Positions 51,656 through 62,462 of a stretch of 64,000 bases of DNA are shown piece by piece. The notes under the pieces are model-generated. The model was not told the origin of the DNA, did not search any database, and saw nothing but the letters and a program-made list of their open reading frames with translations. Both the position numbers and the translations under genes were made by a program. Numbering within the stretch: position 1 is the first letter of the stretch; every line of letters starts with the position of its first letter. This DNA comes from Balaenoptera acutorostrata (Eukaryota; Chordata; Mammalia; Artiodactyla; Balaenopteridae), in the NCBI RefSeq assembly GCF_949987535.1, contig NC_080078.1, positions 29,532,942 to 29,596,941 on the forward strand, in the 5' to 3' direction.

Positions 51656-51853
51656 TAGGCACAGGGAATTCATGTGAATAATATTATGTAGAAATCAAGC
51701 CTAGGTCTTGATCGAAAATCTGTATATTGGTTCAAAGTTATAGTCATAACCCATTGATTCAGCTTATTCATTTGATGTTTCGAAAGTTCCAGTAATTATT
51801 TTTGCAATGACTATGGATACTACATAGTACTTTGGTGTTATCTGCTTTTCAAA

Positions 51854-51859
51854 AATAAA
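51854..51859 (+). terminator. LITAF: LITAF distal poly(A) signal AATAAA
   Basis: AATAAA followed by a T/GT-rich tract (gtcttttgttcactctgtg) 1-20 nt downstream, a normal arrangement for cleavage around 51875-51885. It is the last hexamer before about 1.6 kb of unrelated downstream DNA. Confidence 0.8.
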
Positions 51860-51880
51860 GTCTTTTGTTCACTCTGTGAA

Positions 51881-53520
51881 CTATTCATCAATTCTTAACG
51901 GTGTGAAGAAAGGTCTCATGTTGTGTTTCCAGCCGTTGGTACAAAGAACCCTTTATTTGTTCCATAACAGTAGAAAATCCTTCATGATAAAAACTACAGA
52001 CTTGCTGAATATCCCCCGATGTCAAGATGACCGATGTTGAGTTGGGTGGATAGCTAGTGAGTCAGATTTGAACATTAGGCTGTTGGAACCCAATAGGCGT
52101 CATCAGTGGCAGCAAGCCATAGCTTTCAAGTTTTAATAAAATGCACAGAAGAAAGCCGTCCTCATTCATGCTCCGAACAAAACATGCTTTGTTAATTGAT
52201 CCGGGTAGAAGTGAGATGCTAGAAGGAGGGCATTGTAACTCGCCGGGAATATGAATGTCATCCTCTTTTCCTACCTGGTGATAAAGCTTCATTTTGGAAG
52301 GTGCCGGAAAATCATGCCACCTTGGTGCGACTTTGTCATTTAAACCCTAACTTCTGGTCTTAAAAAATTGCCACTCAGCCGATCCTGAGCATGTGTTTTT
52401 CTTGCATTTGACAAAATTGAAGGCCATGCATATTTAGCAGTTTTGCTCAGACGGTGGCATATAAATGGTCTCAAGCTGTTATCAGTTACATATGCAGAGT
52501 CTTCAAAACAAGAGCCCTATTTCGAGGACCGTAACATATATGTGTATTCTGGGAAACTTTAAAAATAACATCAGATGCCTGGAGCATGACGTGTTCGTCA
52601 GACATTCTATTTTATTCTTTGAAATACGGGCTTATTCATATATTTTTACAAATTAAAAGGCTCTTTTGTTCTTCCCCTGTTTGTTGGGGACTTTGGAGTT
52701 TGTTGCAAACGCTGAATCACGTTCAATGAATGCGAGAGCTTTATTTTATATCTACTTGGACCTCAAAGAAGAATATTTACCAATTTCAAACCCGAAATGG
52801 CTGTACGTCTTATATACCGTTAGTCCATCTAGACCTTGTACACATACAAGTGTTGGTTTGTGTCTTGTTATCAAAAAGAATTCAGTTTTTGCATCTGTTG
52901 AAGCCAACTTGGAGCACATGACTGATTCCTGGCTGACCACAACATTACCCATGAAAATGTTTTCTCTGGGACAACTGGCTTCCCAGTTGCTACCGAGAAC
53001 ACTTCTCTTGGGCCCTGAACTATTCATAAATGTGGCTTCATATACTCACACACAATTTGGCCTCGGTTTTCTCCCCAGTGACAAACCTCTCGTGTTTGGG
53101 ATATTAAAATCCTTCTCTGAATTTTTGAGCTCAAAGATCTCTGTTTAGGAGTAAGTGTAGACGTTGGAATTTTACTTACAAAATTCTGATTTGCATTTTG
53201 GATCCTATTAAAGTTATCTCCTGCATTTATGACTCAGATGTTTATAATGAGTCGTCTGTTTTTCATGGGCACACCACTGAATTGAAAGTAGATCCAGCAA
53301 GGGCGATGAAAGAGAGAAACCCGGAGGTTTTTTGTTTTGTTTTTTTTTTGTCTTAAGAATTTTAAAGAAACAAGAATCTGAGGCTTGGAAAGATTTTAAA
53401 AAAGAAGGAAGAAAAAAGTTCATGGCCAAGTATACAGTCTAGTGCATTTAACTGTTTTGTGACTGTTCTCTGCAGTATTAGGAAAATGTTCACACGTTGA
53501 AATACCTTTTTTTTTCCCCT
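51881..53520. other. 3' flanking AT-rich stretch without recognised repeats
   Basis: About 1.6 kb with no recognisable mobile element. A + strand frame with an ATG at 52726 stays open to 53148 (140 codons); its product has no similarity I recognise and there is no CpG island or splice context. Treated as non-coding. Confidence 0.5.
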
Positions 53521-53531
53521 TTTAAATTATT

Positions 53532-53848
53532 ATTATTATTATTTTTTTTTTTTTTTTTAAATTTTTATTTTTATTTATTTATTTATGGCTGTGTTGGGTC
53601 TTCGTTTCTGTGCGAGGGCTTCCTCCAATTGTGGCAAGCGGGGGCCACTCTTCATCGCGGTGCGCGGGCCTCTCACTATCGCGGCCTCTCTTGTTGCGGA
53701 GCACAGGCTCCAGACACGCAGGCTCAGTAATTGTGGCTCATGGGCCCAGCTGCTCTGCGGCATGTGGGATCTTCCCAGACCAGGGCTCGAACCCATGTCC
53801 CCTGCATTGGCAGGCAGATTCTCAACCACTGCGCCACCAGGGAAGCCC
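53532..53848 (-). mobile_element. Long CHR SINE, antisense
   Basis: Long T/ATTT-rich tail, ggctgtgttgggtcttcg, atcgcggtgcgcgggcctct, gctcgaacccatgtcccctg, ccactgcgccaccaggg. Short duplication taaattatt at 53523 and 53849. Confidence 0.93.
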
Positions 53849-54560
53849 TAAATTATTTTTTAGAGCAGTTTTAGGTTCATAGCAAAATTGAGCGGAAGGT
53901 ACAGAGAGTTGTCATACATCCCCTGTCCCCACACGTGCACAGCCTCCCCGTCACCGGCATCCCCTACATTTGTTACAATTGATGAACCTGCATTGACTTA
54001 TGATCACCATCCAAAGTCCATAGTTGGCGTTAGGGTTCACTCCTGGTGGTGTACATTTCTCTGTGTGTGTGTTTCTTTTTTATTTATTTTTTTGGCCATG
54101 CCTCTCAGCTTTTGGGATCTTAGTTCCACGATCAGGGATTGAACCCGGGGCCGCGGCAGTGAAAGCCCTGAGTCCTAACCACTGGACCGCCTCATTCTGT
54201 GTGTTTGGACAAATGTATAATGACATGTATCCACCATCATAGCATCATACAGAATAATTTCACTGCCCTAAAAATCTATGTGTTGCCTATTCACCCCTCC
54301 CTCCCCACTAGCCCCAGCCACTGATCTGACTGGCTCCGTAGTTTTGCCTTTCCCAGAATGTCACGCAGTTGGAGTCATGCAGAGTTGGAAACATATATAC
54401 AGGAATCACAGCCTTTTCAGATTGGCTTCTTTCACTTAGCAATATGCATTTAAGTTTCTCCATGTCTTCTCATGGCTGGGTAGCTCATAGAATCTTTATT
54501 ATTCAGATAATATCCCTTTGGATGTACCATACATGTAAGTACCTATACTGTTCTTGGTAC
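53849..54560 (-). mobile_element. L1 3' region, antisense, split by a SINE
   Basis: Contains gcagttttaggttcatagca, tttgttacaattgatgaacc, ccatagttggcgttaggg, aatgacatgtatccaccat and cttagcaatatgcatttaag. Same order as 15796-16680, so the two are copies of one L1 type. Confidence 0.85.
54072..54189 (-). mobile_element. Short CHR-type SINE, antisense, inside L1
   Basis: Contains ggccatgcctctcagctttt, gggattgaacccggggccg, taaccactggaccgcc. Flanked by ttctctgtgtgt / ttctgtgtgttt. Confidence 0.85.
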
Positions 54561-54690
54561 TGCAGTGTCTCAGTGATGTTGTACCTGGTTTCCCAAATGG
54601 GCAAAATCAATGTAGCTCGTGTGTCCAACATCAGTGTCATCAGAGAGCGCAGTACTGTTTGCGAACCCTGTGTTTATATAGTTGTATATG

Positions 54691-55200
54691 TGTTGGGGGG
54701 GTTACCGGGCTCAGCTTTGGCTGCTCGTTGCTCAAGAATCCAATACTGAGAGACAAGTGTTGGGTAAAAGTAAAGATAGCTTTATTGAGGAATCTGGCAA
54801 TCCTGGGGAGAAGGTGGACTCATGACCCAAAGAACCAACTCCCCGCTGTCAATCGGGGGCGAGAGCTTTTAAAAGGGTGTTTCGGGGTTGGGGGAGGGGG
54901 CTACGTGCAGAACAGCACAGGCAGCTCCAACACTCCCCTTGAAATTAGTCGTGCGGTGGCCTGATCAGCGTCATCATGGTTGTTTTAGGTACAGTTCATC
55001 TTTAATTCCAGGGTCGGTTTGTTATGAGGCCAGTTCTCAGAATTGTGTGAGATGGAGCAGCTTAGGTCATGGCTGCAGTCTGGTCATCATGTAGTTAACT
55101 TCTTCCACCTGGTGGGGGTTTTAGCATCTGCAAAACAGCTCAAAGGATATGGCTCGGAATATTATTGATAGCCCTTGAGGAGAAACTAAAGGTCCTTGAC
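54691..55200 (-). mobile_element. Probable ERV LTR, antisense, right end uncertain
   Basis: Left end tgttgggggggttaccggg; a reversed poly(A) signal (tttatt, 54781-54786) about 90 bp in; T-rich and G-rich blocks after it. Layout suits an antisense LTR. No retroviral internal region. Family and right edge not determined. Confidence 0.4.
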
Positions 55201-55226
55201 TTCATTTAATGGCTAAACTATTATTA

Positions 55227-55306
55227 TTGGGTTGGCCAAAAAATTCGTTTGGGTTTTTCCATAAGATGTCATGGGAAAACCCAAACGAACTTCTTGGCCC
55301 ACCCAA
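55227..55306. mobile_element. Mariner MITE (cetartiodactyl type)
   Basis: 80 bp, nearly perfect hairpin: left ttgggttggccaaaaaattc, right ttcttggcccacccaa, arms of about 32 bp joined by taagatgtcat-like loop sequence. TA target duplications at 55225-55226 and 55307-55308. Confidence 0.93.
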
Positions 55307-55685
55307 TATTTTGTCTTGTTTGATTATTTTCCTTTGCTTCTGTATTTTCTCGCTTCTCTGATTAAATTTATTCCTTGGCTAAAGTTTCTCTATATACAAG
55401 AGGCAGGCAGAGGACATGAAGGGTATGTCCTGGGAAGATTGCTCTCTTACAGGGGGTCACAGTGCAAAGTGAGTGCCAAGGGCAACATCTGGGAACCTCT
55501 GGTCTGGCACGTCTGTGGTTTTCATGTATCACTGATCGACTCCTGCTGTATTCAAGGCATTGTATAGCTTGGATACCAGACACAGCCCTGCCCGGGAAAA
55601 GTGATCACTGGGCCTAGAACTACCCTGCCAACATTTCTAGTGGCTTCTTTATTTTTTGTTTTAAGCTAAAATGCATGTAACATTA

Positions 55686-55922
55686 TTTTTTTTTAATTTT
55701 TATTTTATATTGGAGTATAGTTGATTTACAATGTTGTGTTAGTTTTACTTGTATAGGAAAGTGATTCAGTTATACATATACATACATCTATTTTTTTTCA
55801 GATTCTTTTCCTAGATAGGTTATTACAGAATATTGAGTAGAGTTCCCTATGCTATACAGTAGGTCCTTGTTGATTATCTGTTTTATATATAGTAGTGTGG
55901 ATATGTCAATCTCAACCTCCAT
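55686..55922 (-). mobile_element. L1 3' end (artiodactyl type), antisense, inside older L1
   Basis: Contains ttggagtatagttgatttac, tatacagtaggtccttgttg, gagtagagttccctatgc. Target duplication catgtaacatta at 55674-55685 and 55923-55934. Confidence 0.92.
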
Positions 55923-56475
55923 CATGTAACATTAAAGTGTATGATTCAGTGACATCTGGTGGATTCACAGTGTTGTGCAACCATCACTTGTATCGAGTTC
56001 CAAAACATTTCCATCAGTCCAACATAAAACTCCATACCCATTAAGCAGTCACTAGTCATTCCTCCTCCCCCAGCACCTGGCAGCCACCAATTTGCTTCTG
56101 TTTCTTTGGATTTATCTATTCTGGACATTTCATATACACGTAATCATAATATGTGACATTTTGTGTCGGGCTTGTTTCACTGAGCATCATGTTTTTGAAG
56201 TTCATCCACAGTGCAGCATGTGTCAGGGCTTCATTCCTTTCAGTGGCTGAATAATATTCCATTGTATGGATATGCCACATTTTGTTTATCCCTTTATCTA
56301 TGGATGGCCCATTTGAGTCATTTCCACCTTTTGGTGATTGTGAATAAGGCTGCTGTGAACATTTGTTTACCGGTTATTATGTGAGAGTATGTTTACAGTT
56401 CTCTTGGGTATATACGGACAAGTGGAATTGCTGGGTCACATGGTAATTCAGTTTAACTCTTTGAGGAGCTGCCCA
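55923..56475 (-). mobile_element. Older L1 3' region, antisense
   Basis: Contains agtgtatgattcagtgacat, cactgagcatcatgtttttg, gctgaataatattccattgt, tggtgattgtgaataaggct, gacaagtggaattgctggg. Its first few bases lie left of the nested L1 at about 55640-55685. Confidence 0.85.
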
Positions 56476-57235
56476 ATGGCTTCTTAAAGAAATGTGTCCT
56501 ATTGTAAAGCCACATCTGGCACAGGCTACAATTTGGAACTGCCCTGCGCTGGAGAATTCTGCCCTCTTCTGCAGTGAGAGCTGTTTGGAGCAGCCTGGTA
56601 GCAACAGAGCTGGATTTGGAGCAGGAAGACCTGCCCCCCGGGCCGTCCTGCCCAGACTCCTCAGCTGATCTGAACCCCATTCAATCCTCTGGGGCTCCCA
56701 CTGAGCCTGAAAAATGAGGAGGGGTGGATGGTGCATCTCGGCCCCTCTGAGTGGGCCCTCTAAGGTGTTCAACTGTTTGTCCTTTGTTTACCTGTATGCC
56801 CAGCTTGGGATACAGCAGTAAAGTGGGAAACACTATCCTCTCCCTCATGGAATTGATGGTAGAAGGGGAGAGAGAGACACCAAATAAGAAAACCTAACAT
56901 TTCCAACCTGTTATAAACCAGGAGGGAAAAGTGCAGGAAAACAGGGTACAGTAAGTCCCCTACATACGAATGAGTTCCGTTCTGAGAGCGTGTTTGTAAG
57001 GCATCTCGCAATCACTGAAGATGTTATCTCCAATTATTATTATTATTACTGCTATTTGTTAGCAGAGAACAGAGAAATGCTGTCCCCCCAGGTCAGCTGT
57101 TTGGAGAGTAAGGCTGTGGGGTCCTCTGTTCCTTTAGACTACTCTGCAGTGGGTGATTTGCCAATGGCCTTACAAGATCCCTCTTGAACTCTAGGTCCAC
57201 TCTAAACAATAGCTCTTCTCTTATTTGGGAGGCTG
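56476..57235. other. Intergenic stretch, no gene or clear repeat
   Basis: Mixed sequence with a short (ATT)n run at 57033-57049; nothing named. Confidence 0.45.
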
Positions 57236-57239
57236 GGGT

Positions 57240-57375
57240 CAGCGGTTCAGACCCTAAAGTCACACACCTGGTCTTATGTCCTGCCTCAGCCATTTATTCA
57301 CTGTGTGACTGTGGGTGAGATTCTTAACCTCTCTGGGCCTCACTTTCCACTTCCATAAAATGACATGATAAATAG
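57240..57375 (+). mobile_element. MIR SINE
   Basis: Contains tcactgtgtgactgtgggtg, ttaacctctctgggcctcac and ccataaaatgac. Confidence 0.8.
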
Positions 57376-57459
57376 AACCCATGTTCCAGGTTGACTGACC
57401 CTTGTGTGGGCCATGAGGTGGGCAACATCAAACCTACAACTGAGGGAGAATGTGGAGGT

Positions 57460-57472
57460 GGGGGGGGGGGTC
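57460..57472. repeat. Poly-G run
   Basis: A run of about ten G after gaggtgg, an unusual uninterrupted homopolymer. Confidence 0.8.
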
Positions 57473-57844
57473 CCAGGAAATGGATCCTGGGGGCACAAGG
57501 GTCTAATTTCTGGGATCACCTCAGTGGGATGAAGCCAGGCCTTTGGAGTATAAGACGGCAGCAGTAGGAGTGAATAAAGCCCTAGAACTGGGTTTGAGTC
57601 TGGGGAGGGTTCTGGTTACGGCTCTTTATTTACTGCTTCCCGAAGTGGGAATTAAATGCACTACTTGGCTCACGTCTGGACATCTAACTAGACGTTCTGA
57701 GGTTTCTTCAAACTCTGTAGTTGATGGATAATTTCGTCTTTGTCTTATTGGGATCGTACTGGAGTTTTTAACCTACACATAAACATCATGACAGAAATGG
57801 GTTGTTTATAGTTTCATTCATTCATTCATCCTGCTCTTGTGGAT

Positions 57845-58180
57845 TTCAGGTGGCGATAAGTTCTGTGAAGTATGTAAAACAAGGTAACGGGACAGTCACA
57901 GAGATGGCAGGTGAGGTAGAGTAGTCACGGCAGGCTTCACGGAGGAGGTGGTATTTGGGTTCAGACCTGAACAACAAGCTGGAACCACACACACACAGAG
58001 TATTCCAGGAAGTGGGGACAGTAAGTGCAAAGGCCCTGGGGCAGGCAGAGCTGGGTGTGTTGAGGAATGGAGAAAAATAGAGGACGGTCAGCGCATAGTG
58101 AGTGGAGAAATGAGGAGGAGCTGAGGCTGCAGAGGGGAGCAGAGGGCAGACGGTGCAGGCTTGTGCAACGCCAGTCAGAG
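57845..58180 (-). mobile_element. L2 LINE fragment, antisense
   Basis: Contains gcttcacggaggaggtggta, gtattccaggaagtggggac, aagtgcaaaggccctggggc and gtgtgttgaggaatgg. Confidence 0.65.
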
Positions 58181-58530
58181 GCCTGGGTTTTATTCAGATC
58201 ACAATGGGAAAGACAGTGGGCTACTCAACAATCAAAGGAACCAACTATTGATGCATGCGACAACATGGACAAGTCTCAGAACAAATATGCTGAGTGTAAG
58301 AAGCAAGACAAAAAAAGGGGTGCATGGTGTATGATTCCATTTATATGAAATTCTAGAAACCACGAACTAATCAGTGTTTGCCTGGTTGAGGGAGGGATGA
58401 CCAAGGGGGCGAGGAAACTTTTGGGGGTGATGGATTCATTCACTATCTTGCTTAGTGGCTGTGGTTTCTTGGGTGGACACAAATGTTAAAACTGATCATA
58501 CCGTACTTCTTAAATATGTCACTTACATGT
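58181..58530 (+). mobile_element. Old L1 ORF2 end and 3'UTR, sense
   Basis: Contains atgcatgcgacaacatggac, gtatgattccatttatatga, attctagaaaccacg and aaatatgtcacttacatgtc. Confidence 0.65.
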
Positions 58531-58828
58531 CAGTGAAGCTGAGAAAGATTGCGTGGGAAGCCGCTAGTGGATTTCAGCGGTGAGGGGACATGATGTGGTT
58601 CAGCGAACAGACCTGGGGCAGAAGCCTGGGTTGCAGCAGGGCCTGGGGAAGCTGCTCAGGCAGAGAGGAGGGTGGAGGGGTCCCCGTGGAGCAGGCGGAG
58701 CTCAGCTTCAGGGAATTCAGACACCGGTACCTCTTCTAATCCAGCTGTTGAGTAAAAGAAGACCTTGCAAATTCACCTTTTCAAGAGATGAGTAAACATT
58801 TGAAGCCCATTTATTAAAATCTCATTTG

Positions 58829-59099
58829 GGGCTTCCCTGGTGGCGCAGTGGTTGAGAATCTGCCTGCTAATGCAGGGGACACGGGTTCGAGCCCTGGTCT
58901 GGGAGGATCCCACATGCCGCGGAGCAACTGGGCCCGTGAGCCACAATTACTGAGCCTGCGCGTCTGGAGCTTGTGCTCCGCGGCAGGAGAGGCCGCGATA
59001 GTGAGAGGCCCGCGCACCGCGATGAAGAGTGGCCCCCGCTTGCCGCAACTAGAGAAAGCCCTCGCACAGAAACGAAGACCCAACACAGCCAAAAATAAA

Positions 59100-59128
<29 letters not shown>
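58829..59128 (+). mobile_element. Long CHR SINE, sense, full length
   Basis: Best complete copy: tccctggtggcgcagtgg (box A), gggttcgagccctggtctg (box B), ccgtgagccacaattactga, ggcccgcgcaccgcgatgaa, acgaagacccaacacagcca, A-rich tail. Target duplication aaaatctcatttg at 58816-58828 and 59127-59139. Confidence 0.97.
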
Positions 59129-59130
<2 letters not shown>

Positions 59131-59534
59131 TCTCATTTGACTCCTCAGTGAAACAGAATTGTTTTCCCTGGGTTGTCTGACAGACAGCTGTGGCTGTGAG
59201 TTCCGTGAAGGCAGAACTCAGTCAGGCAGAGTCCCTGCTGGGGCCACAGTGCCCAGCACAGGAGTTGGCATGTGCCCAGTGCTTGGTGAATATTTCAAAT
59301 GAAGACATGAATGAATGAATGAAAGCTTATATCGAGTAAGGCAGCTTCAAAGGGCAACCCTCCTGTGTGTCCTAATCCATAGCCGCCTTCATTCCCAGAC
59401 CAGATGGTACAGCTCTCGGCCCTTCAAAGTCATCGACAGCAAAGACAGGCTCAGTGTGACCCCTCAGCTCTCCTTAACCAGGGGGAGAAAGTGGGCTGAG
59501 GGTTTCCTGCAACAGGCCTGGAAGTTCTGAAGAG

Positions 59535-59660
59535 AACAGGGTACCGGCTCCACCTCTAACTTGCTGTGTGACTGTGAGCAAGTCACTGTGCCTCTCTGGG
59601 CTTTCTCTTCTGAAAAAATGGGACGTTGAAAGTATCACCTCCTGAGGCCCTCATGAGCTC
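59535..59660 (+). mobile_element. MIR SINE
   Basis: Contains acttgctgtgtgactgtgag, gcctctctgggctttctc and aaaaatgggacg. Confidence 0.75.
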
Positions 59661-61000
59661 CATCTATTCCTTCATCCATTCACTCAAGAAACATCCTGTG
59701 ATTCTAAAGTTTAAAACCAAAAAAAGGACCTCCAGATCACCCTTGTTAGCCAGAAAGTGAAAAATCCCCAGGTCGTTCGCATTCCTAGAGCATTGCTGTT
59801 GAGGTTTTGCTATACTTTTCCTGGACTTGGTTTTGCTGAATTAGTGAAGCGGAATTGGGAAAGAGAATACAATAGTGTTCAAATTAATAAGCGTCCTGGC
59901 CCCCAATGGCTCCAGCCTTTATGTCTCAGATCATATGCCCCTCATTTTTTTATTTTTTATTTTTTGTTTTTGCCCCATGTTTTAATGCACACCTGTTTGG
60001 GAGTAGACTGACAGCAAGGTCAGAGAGTCACTTTTGGTGTCAGGCACGGTAATAAATTCTGAACAGTTCACACGGGGTGAAGCCTGGGGTCATAGGAAGT
60101 CAACTGGACAGGAGTCAGGCAACCTGGTCCCCACCCCAAATCTGCCTCCTCTGTAGTCATGTGACCCCACTTGAAGTGTGACCCCTTCTCCTCTCCAGCC
60201 CCTGGGCCTCAATTTTCTAGGCTGGATCAGAGGATCTTTCAGGAGCCTCAACAAGGCCAAATGACAAAATCAGCTGCCTAAAGGCTCAACAGGTGACATT
60301 TGTGAGTGAAGCAGGACTAGTGTGTGATGATAGGGAGTGGTGGGGACTGTGGCAAAATGAATGCTGCAAGCTCAGTATATCAGCTACAGGGGGAGTGTGC
60401 AAGCAGGGTAGCCAGATACTTTTGTAGTGATTGTATTTTGGCGGAGGAGCACCTCATCCTCTCAAATTATCAAGTCATTCTGATGTTTTCACCTGCTTAG
60501 GGGGCGGCCTTTAGGTTTCACTGCCTGATGAGTCTGAAAACTGTGTTAGGAAAGTTCATTCCTGTTCTGTGTCTTTATGTGATTTCATTTGCTCTGTCTC
60601 CCTCTCTGGGGGGCAATCCCTGGATGCCTTCCATTTTCTTTGGAAGAGTGAAACCTAATCCTTTACTCTAGCTCTTGTCCCCAGATTTCCTGTTGATAAG
60701 CAGGAAGGGCAAGGCTGACTTCAAGTAAGTGGGTGGATTCCAGGTGGGTGTGGTCAGTAGAAGTTGTTCCATCTGCCCAGTGGGCCACAGGGTTTTCCCA
60801 GGAGTCTGCCGGTGATCCCGTCTCCAACCTGAGCTCATCTGGGCATCCCCAGCAAGGACACTGTGGAGAAAGGGAAAGTGAAACATTTGACAATCACTTT
60901 TTCTTTCAGTGGGGATTGTTTCTTTTGCTTTGTTCTGGGGCTGGGGGCTGTCCCAGCAGAGAGAACCGGGAAGGGAGCAAATGGTAAAAAAAATGCTCAC
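59661..61000. other. Intergenic stretch, no gene or clear repeat
   Basis: About 1.3 kb of mixed sequence. Several frames stay open for 70-80 codons, none with recognisable similarity. Confidence 0.45.
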
Positions 61001-61008
61001 AGCTCTTT

Positions 61009-61324
61009 TTTTTTTTTTTTTCAGATGCGTATGTTTTGATTGATTGATTGATTGATTGATTTTGGCTGTGTTGGGTCTTCGTTTCTGTGCGAGGGCTTTC
61101 TCCAGCTGTGGCAAGCGGGGGCCACTCTTCATCGCGATGCGCGGGCCTCTCACCGTCACGGCCTCTCTCGTTGCGGAGCACAGGCTCCAGACGCGCAGGC
61201 TCAGCAGTTGTGGCTCACGGGCCCAGCCGCTCTGCGGCATGTGGGATCCTCCCAGGCCAGGGCTCGAACCCGTGTCCCCTGCATCAGCAGGCAGACTCTC
61301 AACCACTGCGCCACCTGGGAAGCC
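61009..61324 (-). mobile_element. Long CHR SINE, antisense, with a complex tail
   Basis: Poly-T, a non-SINE segment cagatgcgtatg (61022-61033), (GATT)n, then the SINE body to ccactgcgccacctggg. Perfect duplication ctcacagctcttt at 60996-61008 and 61325-61337. Confidence 0.93.
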
Positions 61325-61513
61325 CTCACAGCTCTTTAGGGTTGTTTTCTAAGCCATAATTTGCATTTCTTGTTCATGTCTGAAATTAAAGTAGTAGAAA
61401 AAAAAAAAAAAAGCTTATCATAAGCCTGATGGGGAAGTGGTGGGTTGAGGTCTCCCCTTTCTGCACATGCTTGAACTTGAAACTCTCAGCACAGCAAGGA
61501 GTTCCCAGCAGCT

Positions 61514-61570
61514 GGGTGGGGGGGTGGGGGGGTGGGGGGTGCGTGTGGGGGAGGGGTGGCGGGTGGAGGC
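61514..61570 (+). repeat. G-rich tract with G-quadruplex potential
   Basis: Runs of 7, 7, 6, 5 and 4 G separated by single T or short spacers, then ggcgggtgg. It meets the G3+N1-7 pattern several times over on the + strand. Confidence 0.9.
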
Positions 61571-61659
61571 TCTGAACTCATCGGCTTCATCAGCCGAATC
61601 TGATCACTGCTGCCTGTGATGATGGAATTTAGGGATTCTTTCCCTAGTTTCGCTGAGGG

Positions 61660-61990
61660 CCTGTTTTTTTTTTTTTTTTTTTTTTTTTTAGTTGAAGTAT
61701 ATATAGTTGATTTACAGTTAGTTTCAGGTGAACAACATAGTGATTCAATAGATTATACTCCATTTAATGTTATTATAAAATGTTGGCTACATTCCCTGTG
61801 CTGTCCTGTATATCCTTGTAGCTTATTTATTTTATGCTTAGTAGCTGGTACCTCTTGATCCCCTACCCCTATCTTGTCCCTCCCCACTTCCCTCTCCCCA
61901 CTGGTAACCACTAGTTTGTTCTCTACATCTGTGAGTCTGTTTCTGTTTTGTTATATTCTTTTGTTTACTTTTTAAAATTCACACGTAAGT
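61660..61990 (-). mobile_element. L1 3' end (artiodactyl type), antisense
   Basis: Contains agttgaagtatatatagttg, atttacagttagtttcaggt, acattccctgtgctgtcct, ctggtaaccactagtttgtt. Poly-T of about 27 marks a young tail. Confidence 0.9.
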
Positions 61991-62090
61991 TGTGGTTGTA
62001 TTAGTTTACCTTTCCCTACCTTGTTGTTTTTCTAACTAGGTATCTTCCTCCTCACTTTATCTTCTTCCCGCCCTCTGTCCTAAAGTCTTA

Positions 62091-62225
62091 TTTTTTTAAT
62101 TAATTTATTTTTCTGGGGGGGCACGCCGTGCGGCATGTGGGATCTTAGTTCCCCAGCCAGGGATCGAAACCAAGCTCCCTGCACTGCAAGTGCAGAGTCT
62201 TAACCATGGACCCCCAGGGAAGTCC
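62091..62225 (-). mobile_element. Short CHR-type SINE, antisense
   Basis: Contains cgccgtgcggcatgtggga, cagccagggatcgaaacc, gagtcttaaccatggac. Perfect duplication ctgtcctaaagtctta at 62075-62090 and 62226-62241. GGGAAGTCCC at 62217-62226. Confidence 0.95.
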
Positions 62226-62279
62226 CTGTCCTAAAGTCTTAGATTAGCTCAGGCCTTCATCAATGACCAGATCTCATGT

Positions 62280-62462
62280 GTGAGCGTACGTGTGTGTGTG
62301 TGTGTTGGTGCACAGCCTCTGTGAGGGTACACGGGGCTCTGGACTTGCGTGTGTGTCTGGGTGTGTCTGTGGATGTTTGCTGAGGGATGGTTCTAGGTGT
62401 CTGTGATGTGTGTCTCTGTACCCACTGTGAGTGGCTATGTGTGTGTGTGTGTGTGTGTGTCC
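62280..62462. repeat. (TG)n-rich stretch
   Basis: Two clean gt runs (62290-62305 and 62439-62460) joined by tgtgtctgggtgtgtctgtg-like sequence. Confidence 0.9.

Larger units (their letters stand above)
50385..51880 (+). other. LITAF: LITAF 3'UTR
   Basis: About 1.5 kb without recognisable mobile elements, running from the stop to just past the AATAAA at 51854. A second AATAAA at 51650-51655 could give a transcript about 200 nt shorter. A poly-T run interrupts the UTR at about 51108-51117. Lack of repeats across 1.5 kb in a repeat-dense window fits transcribed, constrained sequence. The exact cleavage site is not visible. Confidence 0.8.

Noticed and set aside
58840..58910. tRNA gene suggested by box A and box B sequences
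   Set aside because: These are the tRNA-derived heads of CHR SINEs; no cloverleaf or 3' acceptor stem follows.
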